Shown: positions 44,168-52,019 of the stretch, one piece after another | How the letters are laid out: every line of letters starts with the position of its first letter | Position numbering within the stretch: the first letter of the stretch is position 1 | Origin: Haloplanus natans DSM 17983 | GTDB lineage: Archaea; Halobacteriota; Halobacteria; Halobacteriales; Haloferacaceae | Length of the DNA: 64,000 nt | Direction of reading: 5' to 3' | Assembly (NCBI RefSeq): GCF_000427685.1 | Contig: NZ_ATYM01000003.1 | Location: 310,001-374,000, forward strand | Notes under the pieces: generated by a model | Database searches by the model: none | What the model was told of the DNA's origin: nothing | The model's input: the letters and a program-made list of their open reading frames with translations, nothing else | Made by a program: the position numbers and the translations under genes

Positions 44168-45418
44168 TCAGTCGCCAGCAATAGGCTGGTGACTCTCGCC
44201 GCTCAACGTCCCACCATTCAAACGCACGTCTACTCGTGCGTCTCCACTCCCCGACGTAGGCGAGGAACGGAGTCTATGAATCTGCTTTCGAGCGTACCGC
44301 ACACCGATGTTCTTCGCAGCATTGTAGTCCGCGTTCACTTCGTACCCGCACTTCTGGCACTCGAAGTGTTCTCCGTCGCGGTTGTCTTCGTGCGTGAACC
44401 CACAATTCATTCGAGAACAGCGTTGACTCGTGTAGTTCGGCTCAACCTGCTCCACGAAGACACCCTGCTCAGGCGCTTTGTACTCGACGTACTCGAACAA
44501 GCGCCGAAACGCCCAGATGTGGTGCCACGTCGCGTGCGGAAGCCGCTCTCGAATATCGGTCAAGTCCTCGAACACGATTACGTCGCAGCCGTAGTCGATG
44601 GCCTCCGAGACAAGCTCGTTAGCGACGGTGTGGATGTACTGTTTCCGCCATGCTGCTTCACGCTTACCGAGTCGAAGCAAGGCGTTGTGCCCGGCTTGAG
44701 TGGCGCGCTTTTGCATCTCACCACGTCGCTTCTTGAATTCACGACACCAGTGGTCATAGTCGTCTCCTTTCCAGAACGTTCCCGTAGAGGAGACGGCCAA
44801 CGAATTGACGCCAAGGTCGATACCGAGGACTGTTTGGTCTGAGTGCCCGGTATCTGTCGAAGCCTCTGCGTCTTCGTCGTTTACTCGCCGAGTCGAAACG
44901 TGGAGGTAGAACTCGTCGGTGGTCGCGTCGTACCGAAGCGTGCTCTCACGGAACTCGTAGTCCTCAGAAAGGACGTACCGCTCGTAAGGCGTCGGACTGT
45001 CTGCCGGGAGGATGAACGAGGGTTCGACTCGGCCTTCGACGGTTGCGAGCGACACGTTGGTACGGTAGAAGGTCGCGCTTCGCGCATCGTAGTCCATCGT
45101 CTCAGCGGTGAACGTCGGACAGGAGACGCGCTGTTTCTTCTTCCAGCGCTCGACAACGCTTTTGACGGCTTCAACGGCGCGACGAATCGCGGCTTGGACG
45201 AGTTGTGCTGGTAATTCTGTCTCCGCTCGGAGTTCGGCGTAGAGTGCGTCCCGCACTTCTCGCTTGTTGGTTTTGCACTCGGTGTAGGACGTGTTGGACC
45301 AGCAATATTCGCTAGTTCGGTTCGCGCAGTACAGGAATTGGTCGCTGGTTCGGTGGAGTGCGTCGCGTGGCTCGTCGGAAATAATGAGTTTTACGACGGC
45401 TGTTCGACGCACGTCCAT
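44168..45418 (-). CDS. tnpB: TnpB (IS1341-type), copy A
   Basis: 416-residue RNA-guided endonuclease TnpB of the IS200/IS605-IS1341 group. RuvC motifs: Asp in LGIDLGVNSLAVS, Glu in VIVFEDLTDIRERL, Asp in VNADYNAAKNIGVR. A zinc ribbon lies between the last two (CSRMNCGFTHED, FECQKCGYE). All catalytic residues are present. Hairpins that probably mark the ends lie on either side (ccccgacct/aggtcgggg at 45500-45542; a CACCCTAC.../GTGGGGC stem at about 44100-44150). No TnpA is nearby. It interrupts the PCNA gene. Confidence 0.9.
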   Translation of the reverse strand: MDVRRTAVVKLIISDEPRDALHRTSDQFLYCANRTSEYCWSNTSYTECKTNKREVRDALYAELRAETELPAQLVQAAIRRAVEAVKSVVERWKKKQRVSCPTFTAETMDYDARSATFYRTNVSLATVEGRVEPSFILPADSPTPYERYVLSEDYEFRESTLRYDATTDEFYLHVSTRRVNDEDAEASTDTGHSDQTVLGIDLGVNSLAVSSTGTFWKGDDYDHWCREFKKRRGEMQKRATQAGHNALLRLGKREAAWRKQYIHTVANELVSEAIDYGCDVIVFEDLTDIRERLPHATWHHIWAFRRLFEYVEYKAPEQGVFVEQVEPNYTSQRCSRMNCGFTHEDNRDGEHFECQKCGYEVNADYNAAKNIGVRYARKQIHRLRSSPTSGSGDARVDVRLNGGTLSGESHQPIAGD

Positions 45419-45708
45419 AGTTCAGAGAGGGGGCGACGGTACTTGCAGGTTCGGGAGTCGGTCGGCCGGTGTACGTGGGTTGTGTCGTGTCAGGTTCCTC
45501 CCCGACCTACTCACTCGCTTCGCTCGTCCGTGGAGGTCGGGGCTCCACCTCGCATTTGCTGAATCAGTGCTCATAGCAGGTGTGGGGACCAGCCGAACGA
45601 GTCCTGACTGACCGAGTTCAGGCGTTCGTTCGATGATCCCTCGCTCATTTGCATTCGCTAAATAGCAATCTCGAAGCTCTCCGCGACCGCGCCACCGCCA
45701 CCCAGGAC
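45419..45708. other. left end of TnpB element A and scar
   Basis: Contains the 45500-45542 stem (9-bp arms) and tttgctgaatcagtgctcat (45554-45573). The latter shares atcagtgctcatag with 34703-34716. No gene is supported here. Confidence 0.35.
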
Positions 45709-45951
45709 TCACTCTCGACGGACGGGCGGGAGCCAGTCGCAGTTCGGACAGAACGCCTCGTACACCCCCAGTATCTCTTCGAGTTCCCAGCTCCCGCTGT
45801 CGCGGAACAGGACGCCGGCACGGACGATCGTGTGAACGTTTCCGTGACCGCACGCCGGGCAGGGCGCTCCCGGTCTCCAGCCGGCCCGCTCGAGATCGAT
45901 AACCTGTTCGGAGCCACCAGCTGTGTCTTCCGCACCCGCTGATGGAGTCAC
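45709..45951 (-). CDS. zinc-ribbon protein coupled to TFIIB
   Basis: 80 residues starting with the GTG at 45951, which overlaps the TFIIB stop as GTGA, a classic coupling arrangement. After an Ala/Gly-rich lead (TPSAGAEDTAGGSEQ), it holds one zinc ribbon: APCPACGHGNVHTIVRA and EAFCPNCDWLPPVRRE, two C-x2-C pairs about 40 residues apart. Basic residues at the end. Being read from the same message as TFIIB, it could be an accessory factor for that TFIIB; this is inference. Confidence 0.65.
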   Translation of the reverse strand: MTPSAGAEDTAGGSEQVIDLERAGWRPGAPCPACGHGNVHTIVRAGVLFRDSGSWELEEILGVYEAFCPNCDWLPPVRRE

Positions 45952-46922
45952 GCGTTCCCCCGCCGAGGCTGGTCGTCTCCACCGTTGAGGATGGTCTGGA
46001 GTTCGTTCCACCGCGCACGAACCGTCATCGGGGTGACCTCGGCAGCGTCGGCGAGCGCTGCTTGGGTGACCCGTTCGTCCTGTTCTCGGGCTGCCTGATA
46101 CACACAGCCAGCCGCGACACCCGCGGGATTGTATCCGTTCGCGACACCGGTGCGCACTGCCTGTTTCGCGAGCGCCGCTGCTCGCTGGCGGGTCCCCGTC
46201 GAGAGGTCGAGTGCTGAGGTGACTCTCGGGACGTACTCGAGAGGCTCCATCGGTACCGTCGGAAGTTCGAGCTCCCGGTTGAGCACGCTGTATGCGTTCT
46301 GAACGCGCTCGTGGGAGACTGCCGAGGTCACGCTGACTTCCTGGAGCGTTCGGGGCAGCCCGGCACACCGACACGCGGCGTAGACGCTGGCGGCAGCCAT
46401 CGCCTCGATCGACCGGCCACGGATGAGGTCCTCGCCGGCAGCAGTTCGGTAGAGGCGACAGGCCTGGTCGCGGAGGCTCCGTGGGAGATCGAGTGCGCCG
46501 ACGATCCGTCGAACCTCTGCGAGGCCATGGGCGAGGTTCTGCTCGGCCTTACTTGACCAGCGGCCGCGCCGATGCTCGCGCCGAAGACGGCCGATCTGAC
46601 TCCGCTTTCGGCCCGACAGCGTCGTACCGTTGGCGTCGGTCTGGTCGAAGCCAATCTCGCTCGACAGCCCCCGGTCGTGGCGGGTCGGGGTCAGCGCCGG
46701 ACCGGTCCGCGCGCGTTCGATGCGCTCTGTGTCGTCGAAGGCACACCACTCCGGGCCATGGTCGATTGGACGATCCTCAAGGACGAGCCCGCAGTCGTCA
46801 CAGACGGTCTCGATGCTGTTCGTGTGGACGAGACCGCCGCACTCGGGACAGCCGCTGCTGGACCGCTCGGCGGCGGGGACGTCCTCGTCGAATGTCCGCT
46901 CGTAGACGTTTCTCAGTGACAT
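45948..46922 (-). CDS. tfb: transcription initiation factor IIB (TFB)
   Basis: 324-residue archaeal TFIIB, which bridges TBP-bound promoters and RNA polymerase. The N-terminal zinc ribbon GCPECGGLVHTNSIETVCDD (C-x2-C then C-x2-C) is followed by the B-reader region (DHGPEWCAFDD, RDRGLSSEIG-like TRHDRGLSSEIGFDQTD) and two cyclin repeats (ALDLPRSLRDQACRLYRTAA, GRSIEAMAAASVYAACRCAG; later LVALAKQAV-like ALAKQAVRTGVANGYNPAG). Haloarchaea carry several TFBs; one in an accessory plasmid-like region may drive its own gene set. Coupled by GTGA overlap to the zinc-ribbon gene. Confidence 0.93.
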   Translation of the reverse strand: MSLRNVYERTFDEDVPAAERSSSGCPECGGLVHTNSIETVCDDCGLVLEDRPIDHGPEWCAFDDTERIERARTGPALTPTRHDRGLSSEIGFDQTDANGTTLSGRKRSQIGRLRREHRRGRWSSKAEQNLAHGLAEVRRIVGALDLPRSLRDQACRLYRTAAGEDLIRGRSIEAMAAASVYAACRCAGLPRTLQEVSVTSAVSHERVQNAYSVLNRELELPTVPMEPLEYVPRVTSALDLSTGTRQRAAALAKQAVRTGVANGYNPAGVAAGCVYQAAREQDERVTQAALADAAEVTPMTVRARWNELQTILNGGDDQPRRGNA

Positions 46923-47064
46923 GGTTTAGACAGGGACCGACACTGTCGGTTGACTCCCCGCATCCCGTTGCAGGTGATAAATCAGCTCGCCGCTGGATCG
47001 TACCGGGTCCGCGATGACCTCGGTACGGAACCCTCACGCCACTCTCAGCTTCGTTGCGTATCGA

Positions 47065-47301
47065 TTACTCGTCGGGGTCCGTCCGGTGACCGTCGCGAGC
47101 TTCGAAGAATGCGATCGGGTCGTTGTCGCCGCGCCGGGCCATCTCGTTGGCTGTCTCGAGTTGGGAGTCGATCAGCGTGTTTTGCTGGCGCGACCACTCC
47201 TCGTCGTCGTGAGTGCGGACATACTCGGCCCAGCGCTTGATGAACGCCCGCCGCTCCTCGGCGTTCTGCCGCTGAGATCGTTCGAACTCGTCAGAGCTCA
47301 G
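47065..47301 (-). CDS. small plasmid-type hypothetical protein
   Basis: 78 residues, read from a CTG at 47301 because a TAA (47308-47310 region) closes the frame upstream and no ATG or GTG precedes the conserved part: SSDEFERSQRQNAEERRAFI, KRWAEYVRTHDDEEWSRQQN, TLIDSQLETANEMARRGDND, PIAFFEARD. It is helical and resembles small proteins seen on haloarchaeal plasmids; I know no function. The lack of a normal start may mean an inactivated start codon or a non-standard one. It lies 142 bp upstream of TFIIB on the same strand. Confidence 0.5.
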   Translation of the reverse strand: MSSDEFERSQRQNAEERRAFIKRWAEYVRTHDDEEWSRQQNTLIDSQLETANEMARRGDNDPIAFFEARDGHRTDPDE

Positions 47302-47435
47302 TCGTGACCACCCAGTTTACCGACTGGTGGAGGGCAACTCACTTAATCCGATGCGCCGAATATACGAGCAGCGACCGACTGATCGCGGCAAGACCTGGCC
47401 GTGAACGCGCGAGAACACAGAGGACAGGATCTGAT

Positions 47436-47753
47436 ATGAGCATGGATACCGGCGACCCGACGGCGACCGACATTAGCCTCACGTACGACGATGAGGCCGA
47501 CCAGTGGCGCGCTCGCGACGAAACCCGCGGCGTCACCGTCCGGGCCAACACCCGGGAGGCAGCGCTCGACGCGCTCGACGAGGCCGTCGCGGACGATGGT
47601 GAGACCGATCCCGATGTCGAGGTCGACGCCGACGACCCGTTCTTTACAGCATCGACGTTTTCGAGTGGTCGGTCAGATGTCTCGCGGAACGTCGACGAGT
47701 ACCTCGCTGAGGACACCTATCGGGACAAACTCGGCTCTGACGAGGGCTCCTGA
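47436..47753 (+). CDS. HicB-like antitoxin of a PIN toxin
   Basis: 105 residues from the ATG at 47436 (MSMDTGDPTATDISLTYDDE). ADQWRARDETRGVTVRANTR then EAALDALDEAVADD is the partial RNase-H fold of HicB-type antitoxins. The C-terminal tail (DVSRNVDEYLAEDTYRDKLG) is the kind of helix that sits on a PIN toxin. It ends 6 bp before the ATG of the PIN gene on the same strand, so the two form a toxin-antitoxin pair of mixed type. Upstream codons open to 47304 are unlikely to be coding. Confidence 0.7.
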   Translation: MSMDTGDPTATDISLTYDDEADQWRARDETRGVTVRANTREAALDALDEAVADDGETDPDVEVDADDPFFTASTFSSGRSDVSRNVDEYLAEDTYRDKLGSDEGS

Positions 47754-47759
47754 GTGGCG

Positions 47760-48212
47760 ATGAGTGGAATCGAGCCGACGCCACTGTTCGTCGATACCGG
47801 GCCGTTCTACGCCCGCTTCGACCGGGACGATGGTCTCCACGACCGAGCGGTCGAACTCTTCGAGCGGATTCGGACTGCCGACTTGCTCTACCGACCAGTG
47901 TACACGTCCCGGTATGTCCTCGCTGAGACGACACGGTTGCTGGTCCAGCGCGTGAGCCACGAGGCAGCGAGCACGGCCCTGTCTGCGATCCGCAACGGAG
48001 AGTTGTTCACTATCCTGACCGTCGACGAGGACCGTTTTGAGGCTGCCTGCGAGCGGTTCGGACAGTACGACGACCAGACGATCACGCTCGTCGATCACCT
48101 GAGTGGCGTGCTGGCTGAGGCACACGACGCGACGCATATTCTCACGTTCGACCCCGATGACTTCCAGACGCTCGGCCTCACAGCCGTTCCTGACGATACA
48201 GGCGACGGGTAA
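47760..48212 (+). CDS. PIN-domain (VapC-like) toxin
   Basis: 150 residues from the ATG at 47760. PIN RNase signature: Asp in TPLFVDTGPFYARFD (residue about 12), Glu in VYTSRYVLAETTRLL (about 56), Asp in QTITLVDHLSGVLAEA and the last acidic cluster in HILTFDPDDFQTLGL. Full length for VapC-like ribonucleases, which cleave tRNA or rRNA in known cases. The partner is the HicB-like protein encoded 6 bp upstream. The dyad at 48288-48333 follows the stop. Confidence 0.82.
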   Translation: MSGIEPTPLFVDTGPFYARFDRDDGLHDRAVELFERIRTADLLYRPVYTSRYVLAETTRLLVQRVSHEAASTALSAIRNGELFTILTVDEDRFEAACERFGQYDDQTITLVDHLSGVLAEAHDATHILTFDPDDFQTLGLTAVPDDTGDG

Positions 48213-48287
48213 GTATACGGGCTCAAAATCGAGTCCTCGACAATCGCTCGAACACCCGATACGATTGTCACTGTGACCCCGCTGAAA

Positions 48288-48333
48288 ATAGTTACCCCAC
48301 ACGAGCCACAGCTGCTCACTGTGGGGTAACTAT
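48288..48333. promoter_or_regulatory. dyad ATAGTTACCCCACA / TGTGGGGTAACTAT
   Basis: Perfect 14-bp arms with an 18-base loop; the core matches the dyad at 41169-41211. An ATG at 48343 lies 9 bp downstream and opens a short frame (MTSAMNMNDSTNSGDFC) that is cut by the TnpB element, so the dyad may once have controlled a gene now lost. Confidence 0.6.
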
Positions 48334-48391
48334 ACGATCCTCATGACATCAGCGATGAATATGAATGATAGCACCAACTCCGGTGACTTCT

Positions 48392-48426
48392 GCCCCGTAC
48401 CTACCGATCATCGGTCCGTACGGGGC
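48392..48426. terminator. stem at 3' end of TnpB copy B
   Basis: GCCCCGTAC / GTACGGGGC, perfect 9-bp arms overlapping the 3' end of the TnpB gene. By position it fits the right-end hairpin of an IS1341-type element, part of the guide RNA region. Confidence 0.5.
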
Positions 48427-49609
48427 TTCCTGTTTCGACGACGCGCTTTGCAGGAACGAGAGTTTCCACAGGGAGCGCAGTCTCCGCAGGCGTTGATTCG
48501 GGACAGCCCATCCCTATTCGGGTGAGAGCGCGGTTCAGTATGTTCCGTGCCGCGTTCGCGTCCCGATCGGTTTCGAATCCACAGGCTGGACACGCGTGCT
48601 CACGCACCCAGAGGGGCTTGTCGGTCTTTACCCCACACTTCGAGCACTCCGTGGTGGTATCCACCGGGGATACCTCGATGAAGTGTGTTCCCTCCCGCTC
48701 GCACTTTTGTTCGAGCATTCGCAGGAAGGTCCCCCACGCCGCGTCCGTTCGGGCGCGACTGGTGGAGGGCAACTCGATGAGACTTCTCGTGTCCAGATCC
48801 TCAACCGCCACGAGGTCGTACTCCCGAGCGTAATAGGCCGACAACTTGTGGAGGAAATCGCGGCGCTTTCGCTTCAGGTCGGCCTGTCGGCGAGCCATCG
48901 TCGTTCGCTGGGACTCCCAGTTGTTCGACCCGTATTCCTTGCGAGACAGCCTGTGGTGTGCGTGACGCAGTCGCGCTCGCTCGTCGGAGAGATCGAGTGA
49001 TTCCACGGCTCGACCATCGGTGTCGTGGACGTACTTGAGGATCCCCACGTCGATTCCGACCACCCGAACCGGGCGCTCGGGCTTCGACGGTGGATTATGG
49101 GGGGTCTCGATACTGAGGCACGCGTACCAGTTCCCGGTCGGTTCGCGCTTAACCGTGATTTCCTTGATTTCGGTGCTTTCGGGGAGATCTCGGTGGAGGA
49201 CAATGGGAACGTTACCGATCTTCGAGAGCCACAGTCTTGACCGACCACTCGTGTTCTTGAGTTTGAAGCCGGACTGGCTGTACGTGAATGACCGGTAGTC
49301 CCGCGGACTCCTCCATTTGAGCCGGCCAACGCGGTGGCCGTTCTGCTTGAGGCCGTTCAGCCGCGAGAGATTGTGATACAACCGTTGAACGACCCGCTGT
49401 AGCACCTTTGAGTGAACTTTCTTCCACTCGGGCCAACACGCTTTCAGGGCCGGCAGGTGAGTGATTTCCGAGTACGCCGAGGTATTACTGGTTCGGTTGA
49501 GCCGGTGGAGAAAGTGGTTGTACACCTGCCGGCAGGTATCGAGCGTCCAGGCCAATCGCTTCGCGACATCGTCGGACGGGTTTAATCGATACCTGTAGTT
49601 GTATTTCAT
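48401..49609 (-). CDS. tnpB: TnpB (IS1341-type), copy B
   Basis: 402 residues; a different subfamily from copy A. The N-terminus (YNYRYRLNPSDDVAKRLAWT, LDTCRQVYNHFLHRL) is a helical recognition lobe. RuvC motifs: Asp in VVGIDVGILKYVHD, Glu in LVAVEDLDTRSLI, Asp in DRDANAARNILNR; zinc ribbon CSKCGVKTDK and ACPACGFETD. All catalytic residues are present and the frame is intact. No TnpA. Downstream is the 48392-48426 stem. Confidence 0.9.
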   Translation of the reverse strand: MKYNYRYRLNPSDDVAKRLAWTLDTCRQVYNHFLHRLNRTSNTSAYSEITHLPALKACWPEWKKVHSKVLQRVVQRLYHNLSRLNGLKQNGHRVGRLKWRSPRDYRSFTYSQSGFKLKNTSGRSRLWLSKIGNVPIVLHRDLPESTEIKEITVKREPTGNWYACLSIETPHNPPSKPERPVRVVGIDVGILKYVHDTDGRAVESLDLSDERARLRHAHHRLSRKEYGSNNWESQRTTMARRQADLKRKRRDFLHKLSAYYAREYDLVAVEDLDTRSLIELPSTSRARTDAAWGTFLRMLEQKCEREGTHFIEVSPVDTTTECSKCGVKTDKPLWVREHACPACGFETDRDANAARNILNRALTRIGMGCPESTPAETALPVETLVPAKRVVETGSPVRTDDR

Positions 49610-49745
49610 CGGGTCCCACCAGCTGCGACTGGCTCACTCATCTGCACACCTCTGATGAGTGATAAAGTTCTGTACCCCTGCTCACGGAGTGACCTGTCTC
49701 GGCACGGTTTTCGCTCAGCGGATGTGGGGATGGTGTGGGAGATAG

Positions 49746-49854
49746 CTCGAAATCTGTCGAGTAGAGGCCTGTATCGACGATACACCTAAGCGTCGCTGGT
49801 CAGTGTAGAATGTGAGGCTGGATAGAGCCTCACGAACGGAATTGGTAGAATTCC
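49746..49854. promoter_or_regulatory. cluster of four inverted repeats before the OB-fold gene
   Basis: In 109 bp: CTCGA-N6-TCGAG (49746-49761), GTATCGaCGATAC (49771-49783), GTGAGGCT-N6-AGCCTCAC (49812-49833), GGAATT-N5-AATTCC (49838-49854). The last ends one base before the ATG at 49856. They could be operators, a folded leader, or part of a replication origin. Confidence 0.5.
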
Positions 49855-49855
49855 A

Positions 49856-51622
49856 ATGAACAGTAGCAACCAACCTGATAAGAAGTTATCGGGAACTCAA
49901 AACGAGACGACAGAACCGAACACGACAGATGCGACCGCTCTCACGCGGCCGACCGACACGCCATCCCCAGCCTTCCGGGCCGACCGGGAGCACAGCGAGC
50001 GTGCCGACTCCGTTGACGACCGCTCCGCATTGGTGCGGGCACTCTCGGGATTGCTGCACGCGCTCGTCCAAGACGACACCGAGTCGTCGACGAGCACCGC
50101 GACCGACGGGACGGCACCCGATTCGACGGGATACACCGAACGGACCGCCTCGAAAGGCGAGTACGGCTCCCGGACGGAACCCGTCGACGGCGTCTACGGT
50201 CACACAGCCGACGGCGACCCGGTGGTTGCCCCGACTGGGCGACTCGCCGCGAGCCGCATCGACGCCAACTGGACGCCCGGCGACACGCTCTACAACCCTG
50301 ACAGGGCTGGAGATATCGCCGCAGCGACTGGCACGAACGCCAGCTTCCTGTTCGCCGAACAGTCCGGTGAGCAATGCGCAACGTTCGCGATTGAGTACGA
50401 CCACACGGCGGGCCCGACGCTCGTCGACCCGAGTGGTGAGCGCATGATTGGCGTTGCGAGTGGCCTCGAGCCGACGATGCCCCGAACGGCATCCGCGACG
50501 ACGCAGGGGCCTGCCCGGAGCCGACTCGCCTCGGTGCTGCCCGCTCGCGCTCGGTCACTGGACAGAGACAGCGGTATCGATCACGAGCTGCTGGAGACGT
50601 TGCCGGCCGCCGAACAGGCACGCCTGCGCCGACTCCGCGCACTCGACATCCCGACTGACCCGACGCCCGAAGATGCGACCGAGGGAGTCCCGACGGCCGA
50701 GTTGGAGGTGCAGACGCCCGATGGGCGACTCACGCCACTCGGTGAGCTGTTCGCAGAGCCCGAGCAGTTCGCGCGGAGTTCACTCGAATCGATCGAGTAT
50801 TCCCTTGCCGTCGCCGCCGAGAGACGCCGCGTCACTGACGGAATCCTGACTGCCCGGACCGATCCGGAAATGGAAGCAGGTGACGTCGAACTCGTGGGAC
50901 ACGCGAAGTGGCTGGCCAATCGGTACGACGAGTACGCGGCAGCCAGGCCAGCCAGCGCCGAACTCGCAGCCACGCGAGCAACGCGCCAAGCCGAGCGCTA
51001 TCGCACGCGGGTTCGACCGCTCACCGAACTCACCGCCGAGCAGCACGACCAGGTCTCCCGAATGGTAGACCGACTGCTGAGCGACGAGTTCGACCGAGTA
51101 GTCGAGATACGCAAATCACGGTTGACGCTGGCGATCGCGCTTGCGAACCGCCTCCGTGATGGCGCCGAGCCGACCCAGGCGCTGCTCCGCCAGGCCGATG
51201 CCGAAGCAACCGACCCACGGAACGTCCTGACGGTCGGCAACGTCCGGTACACGCCAGTCGACGCAACCCGTGGGCGATTCTCGACCCAGGGGACGATCCT
51301 CCGATTGTTCGAGAACACCCATCCTGCGATCAAGCAGGCTGGTCTGCTTCAGGACCACACTGGCGTGATGAAGTTTGCAATCTGGCGAAAGAGCGAGTGG
51401 GATGAAACCCGGCCAACGCCCGACCCAACCGATGACGGACGGACGTTGATCAAAGCTCACCGCCACCCAGAGCTGCACGAAGGCGATGTCGTTCGATGTG
51501 AGGATGTGATCAAACGCTGGTACAACGGTGATCCGACGTTCGAGACCCGTCGAGACAGTACCCTGACGATCATCGAGCGAGTGAGCGATGCTTCGAACGA
51601 GCGTAGAAGTGGTGTTCGGTGA
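49856..51622 (+). CDS. OB-fold (RPA-like) plasmid protein
   Basis: 588 residues. The first 270 are acidic and low-complexity with a conserved-looking patch (YGHTADGDPVVAPTGRLAAS, GDTLYNPDRAGDIAAATGTN). Helical middle (about 290-450: SRMVDRLLSDEFDRVVEIRK). C-terminal OB-fold (about 470-575): LTVGNVRYTPVDATRGRFST, HTGVMKFAIWRKSEWDETRP and HEGDVVRCEDVIKRWYNGDP, as in single-strand-binding RPA proteins. Plasmid and provirus relatives probably act in replication. The 3' end is present as a second, partial copy at 54964-55083. Four inverted repeats lie directly upstream; a hairpin terminator follows. Confidence 0.7.
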   Translation: MNSSNQPDKKLSGTQNETTEPNTTDATALTRPTDTPSPAFRADREHSERADSVDDRSALVRALSGLLHALVQDDTESSTSTATDGTAPDSTGYTERTASKGEYGSRTEPVDGVYGHTADGDPVVAPTGRLAASRIDANWTPGDTLYNPDRAGDIAAATGTNASFLFAEQSGEQCATFAIEYDHTAGPTLVDPSGERMIGVASGLEPTMPRTASATTQGPARSRLASVLPARARSLDRDSGIDHELLETLPAAEQARLRRLRALDIPTDPTPEDATEGVPTAELEVQTPDGRLTPLGELFAEPEQFARSSLESIEYSLAVAAERRRVTDGILTARTDPEMEAGDVELVGHAKWLANRYDEYAAARPASAELAATRATRQAERYRTRVRPLTELTAEQHDQVSRMVDRLLSDEFDRVVEIRKSRLTLAIALANRLRDGAEPTQALLRQADAEATDPRNVLTVGNVRYTPVDATRGRFSTQGTILRLFENTHPAIKQAGLLQDHTGVMKFAIWRKSEWDETRPTPDPTDDGRTLIKAHRHPELHEGDVVRCEDVIKRWYNGDPTFETRRDSTLTIIERVSDASNERRSGVR

Positions 51623-52019
51623 GGTGATGATGACAGAGTTGAAGATCCGTAGCGAACCGTAGTACAGCGAGTCCGTCAGGACTCAGAACTCTAATTTCTT
51701 TTCGAATCAGGTCCGAGGGCGGTCTAAGACACCATAGCTCTTAGCACATTCACAGAAAGAATAAGAAATAGACACTTAATTCGATCATCTTGATGAAATG
51801 AAGTTTGCGATCTTTGACTCCCACTGCGTTAGAGAGATGCAGATCCCAACGATGAGACGGCCCCACGCCGGCGACTTACGGAAGTGCGAGGAGAAAGCCC
51901 CGTGCTTTAGCGCGGGGATGAATCCGACAACCCCGACACCAACCACCGTTCGATGGCACGGCAGGATATTCCACGCTCCAATCCACGCCTTCAAGTAACT
52001 ATACCTACATAGGTTATGT
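51623..52019. other. terminator region and left end of TnpB element C
   Basis: Besides the terminator, it contains the stem CCCC-gtgctttagcgc-GGGG (51899-51918), typical of IS200/IS605-type ends. A short frame at 51798-51998 shows no family resemblance and I do not call it a gene. Confidence 0.45.
51669..51703 (+). terminator. hairpin-T terminator after the OB-fold gene
   Basis: GAGTCC-GTCA-GGACTC (51669-51684) followed by the T-rich aatttcttttc. The same arrangement is preserved at 56525-56563 in the duplicated segment. Confidence 0.6.

Noticed and set aside
51798-51998. Possible TnpA gene before TnpB copy C
   Set aside because: The short frame lacks the HUH motif and the catalytic Tyr of IS200-type TnpA.
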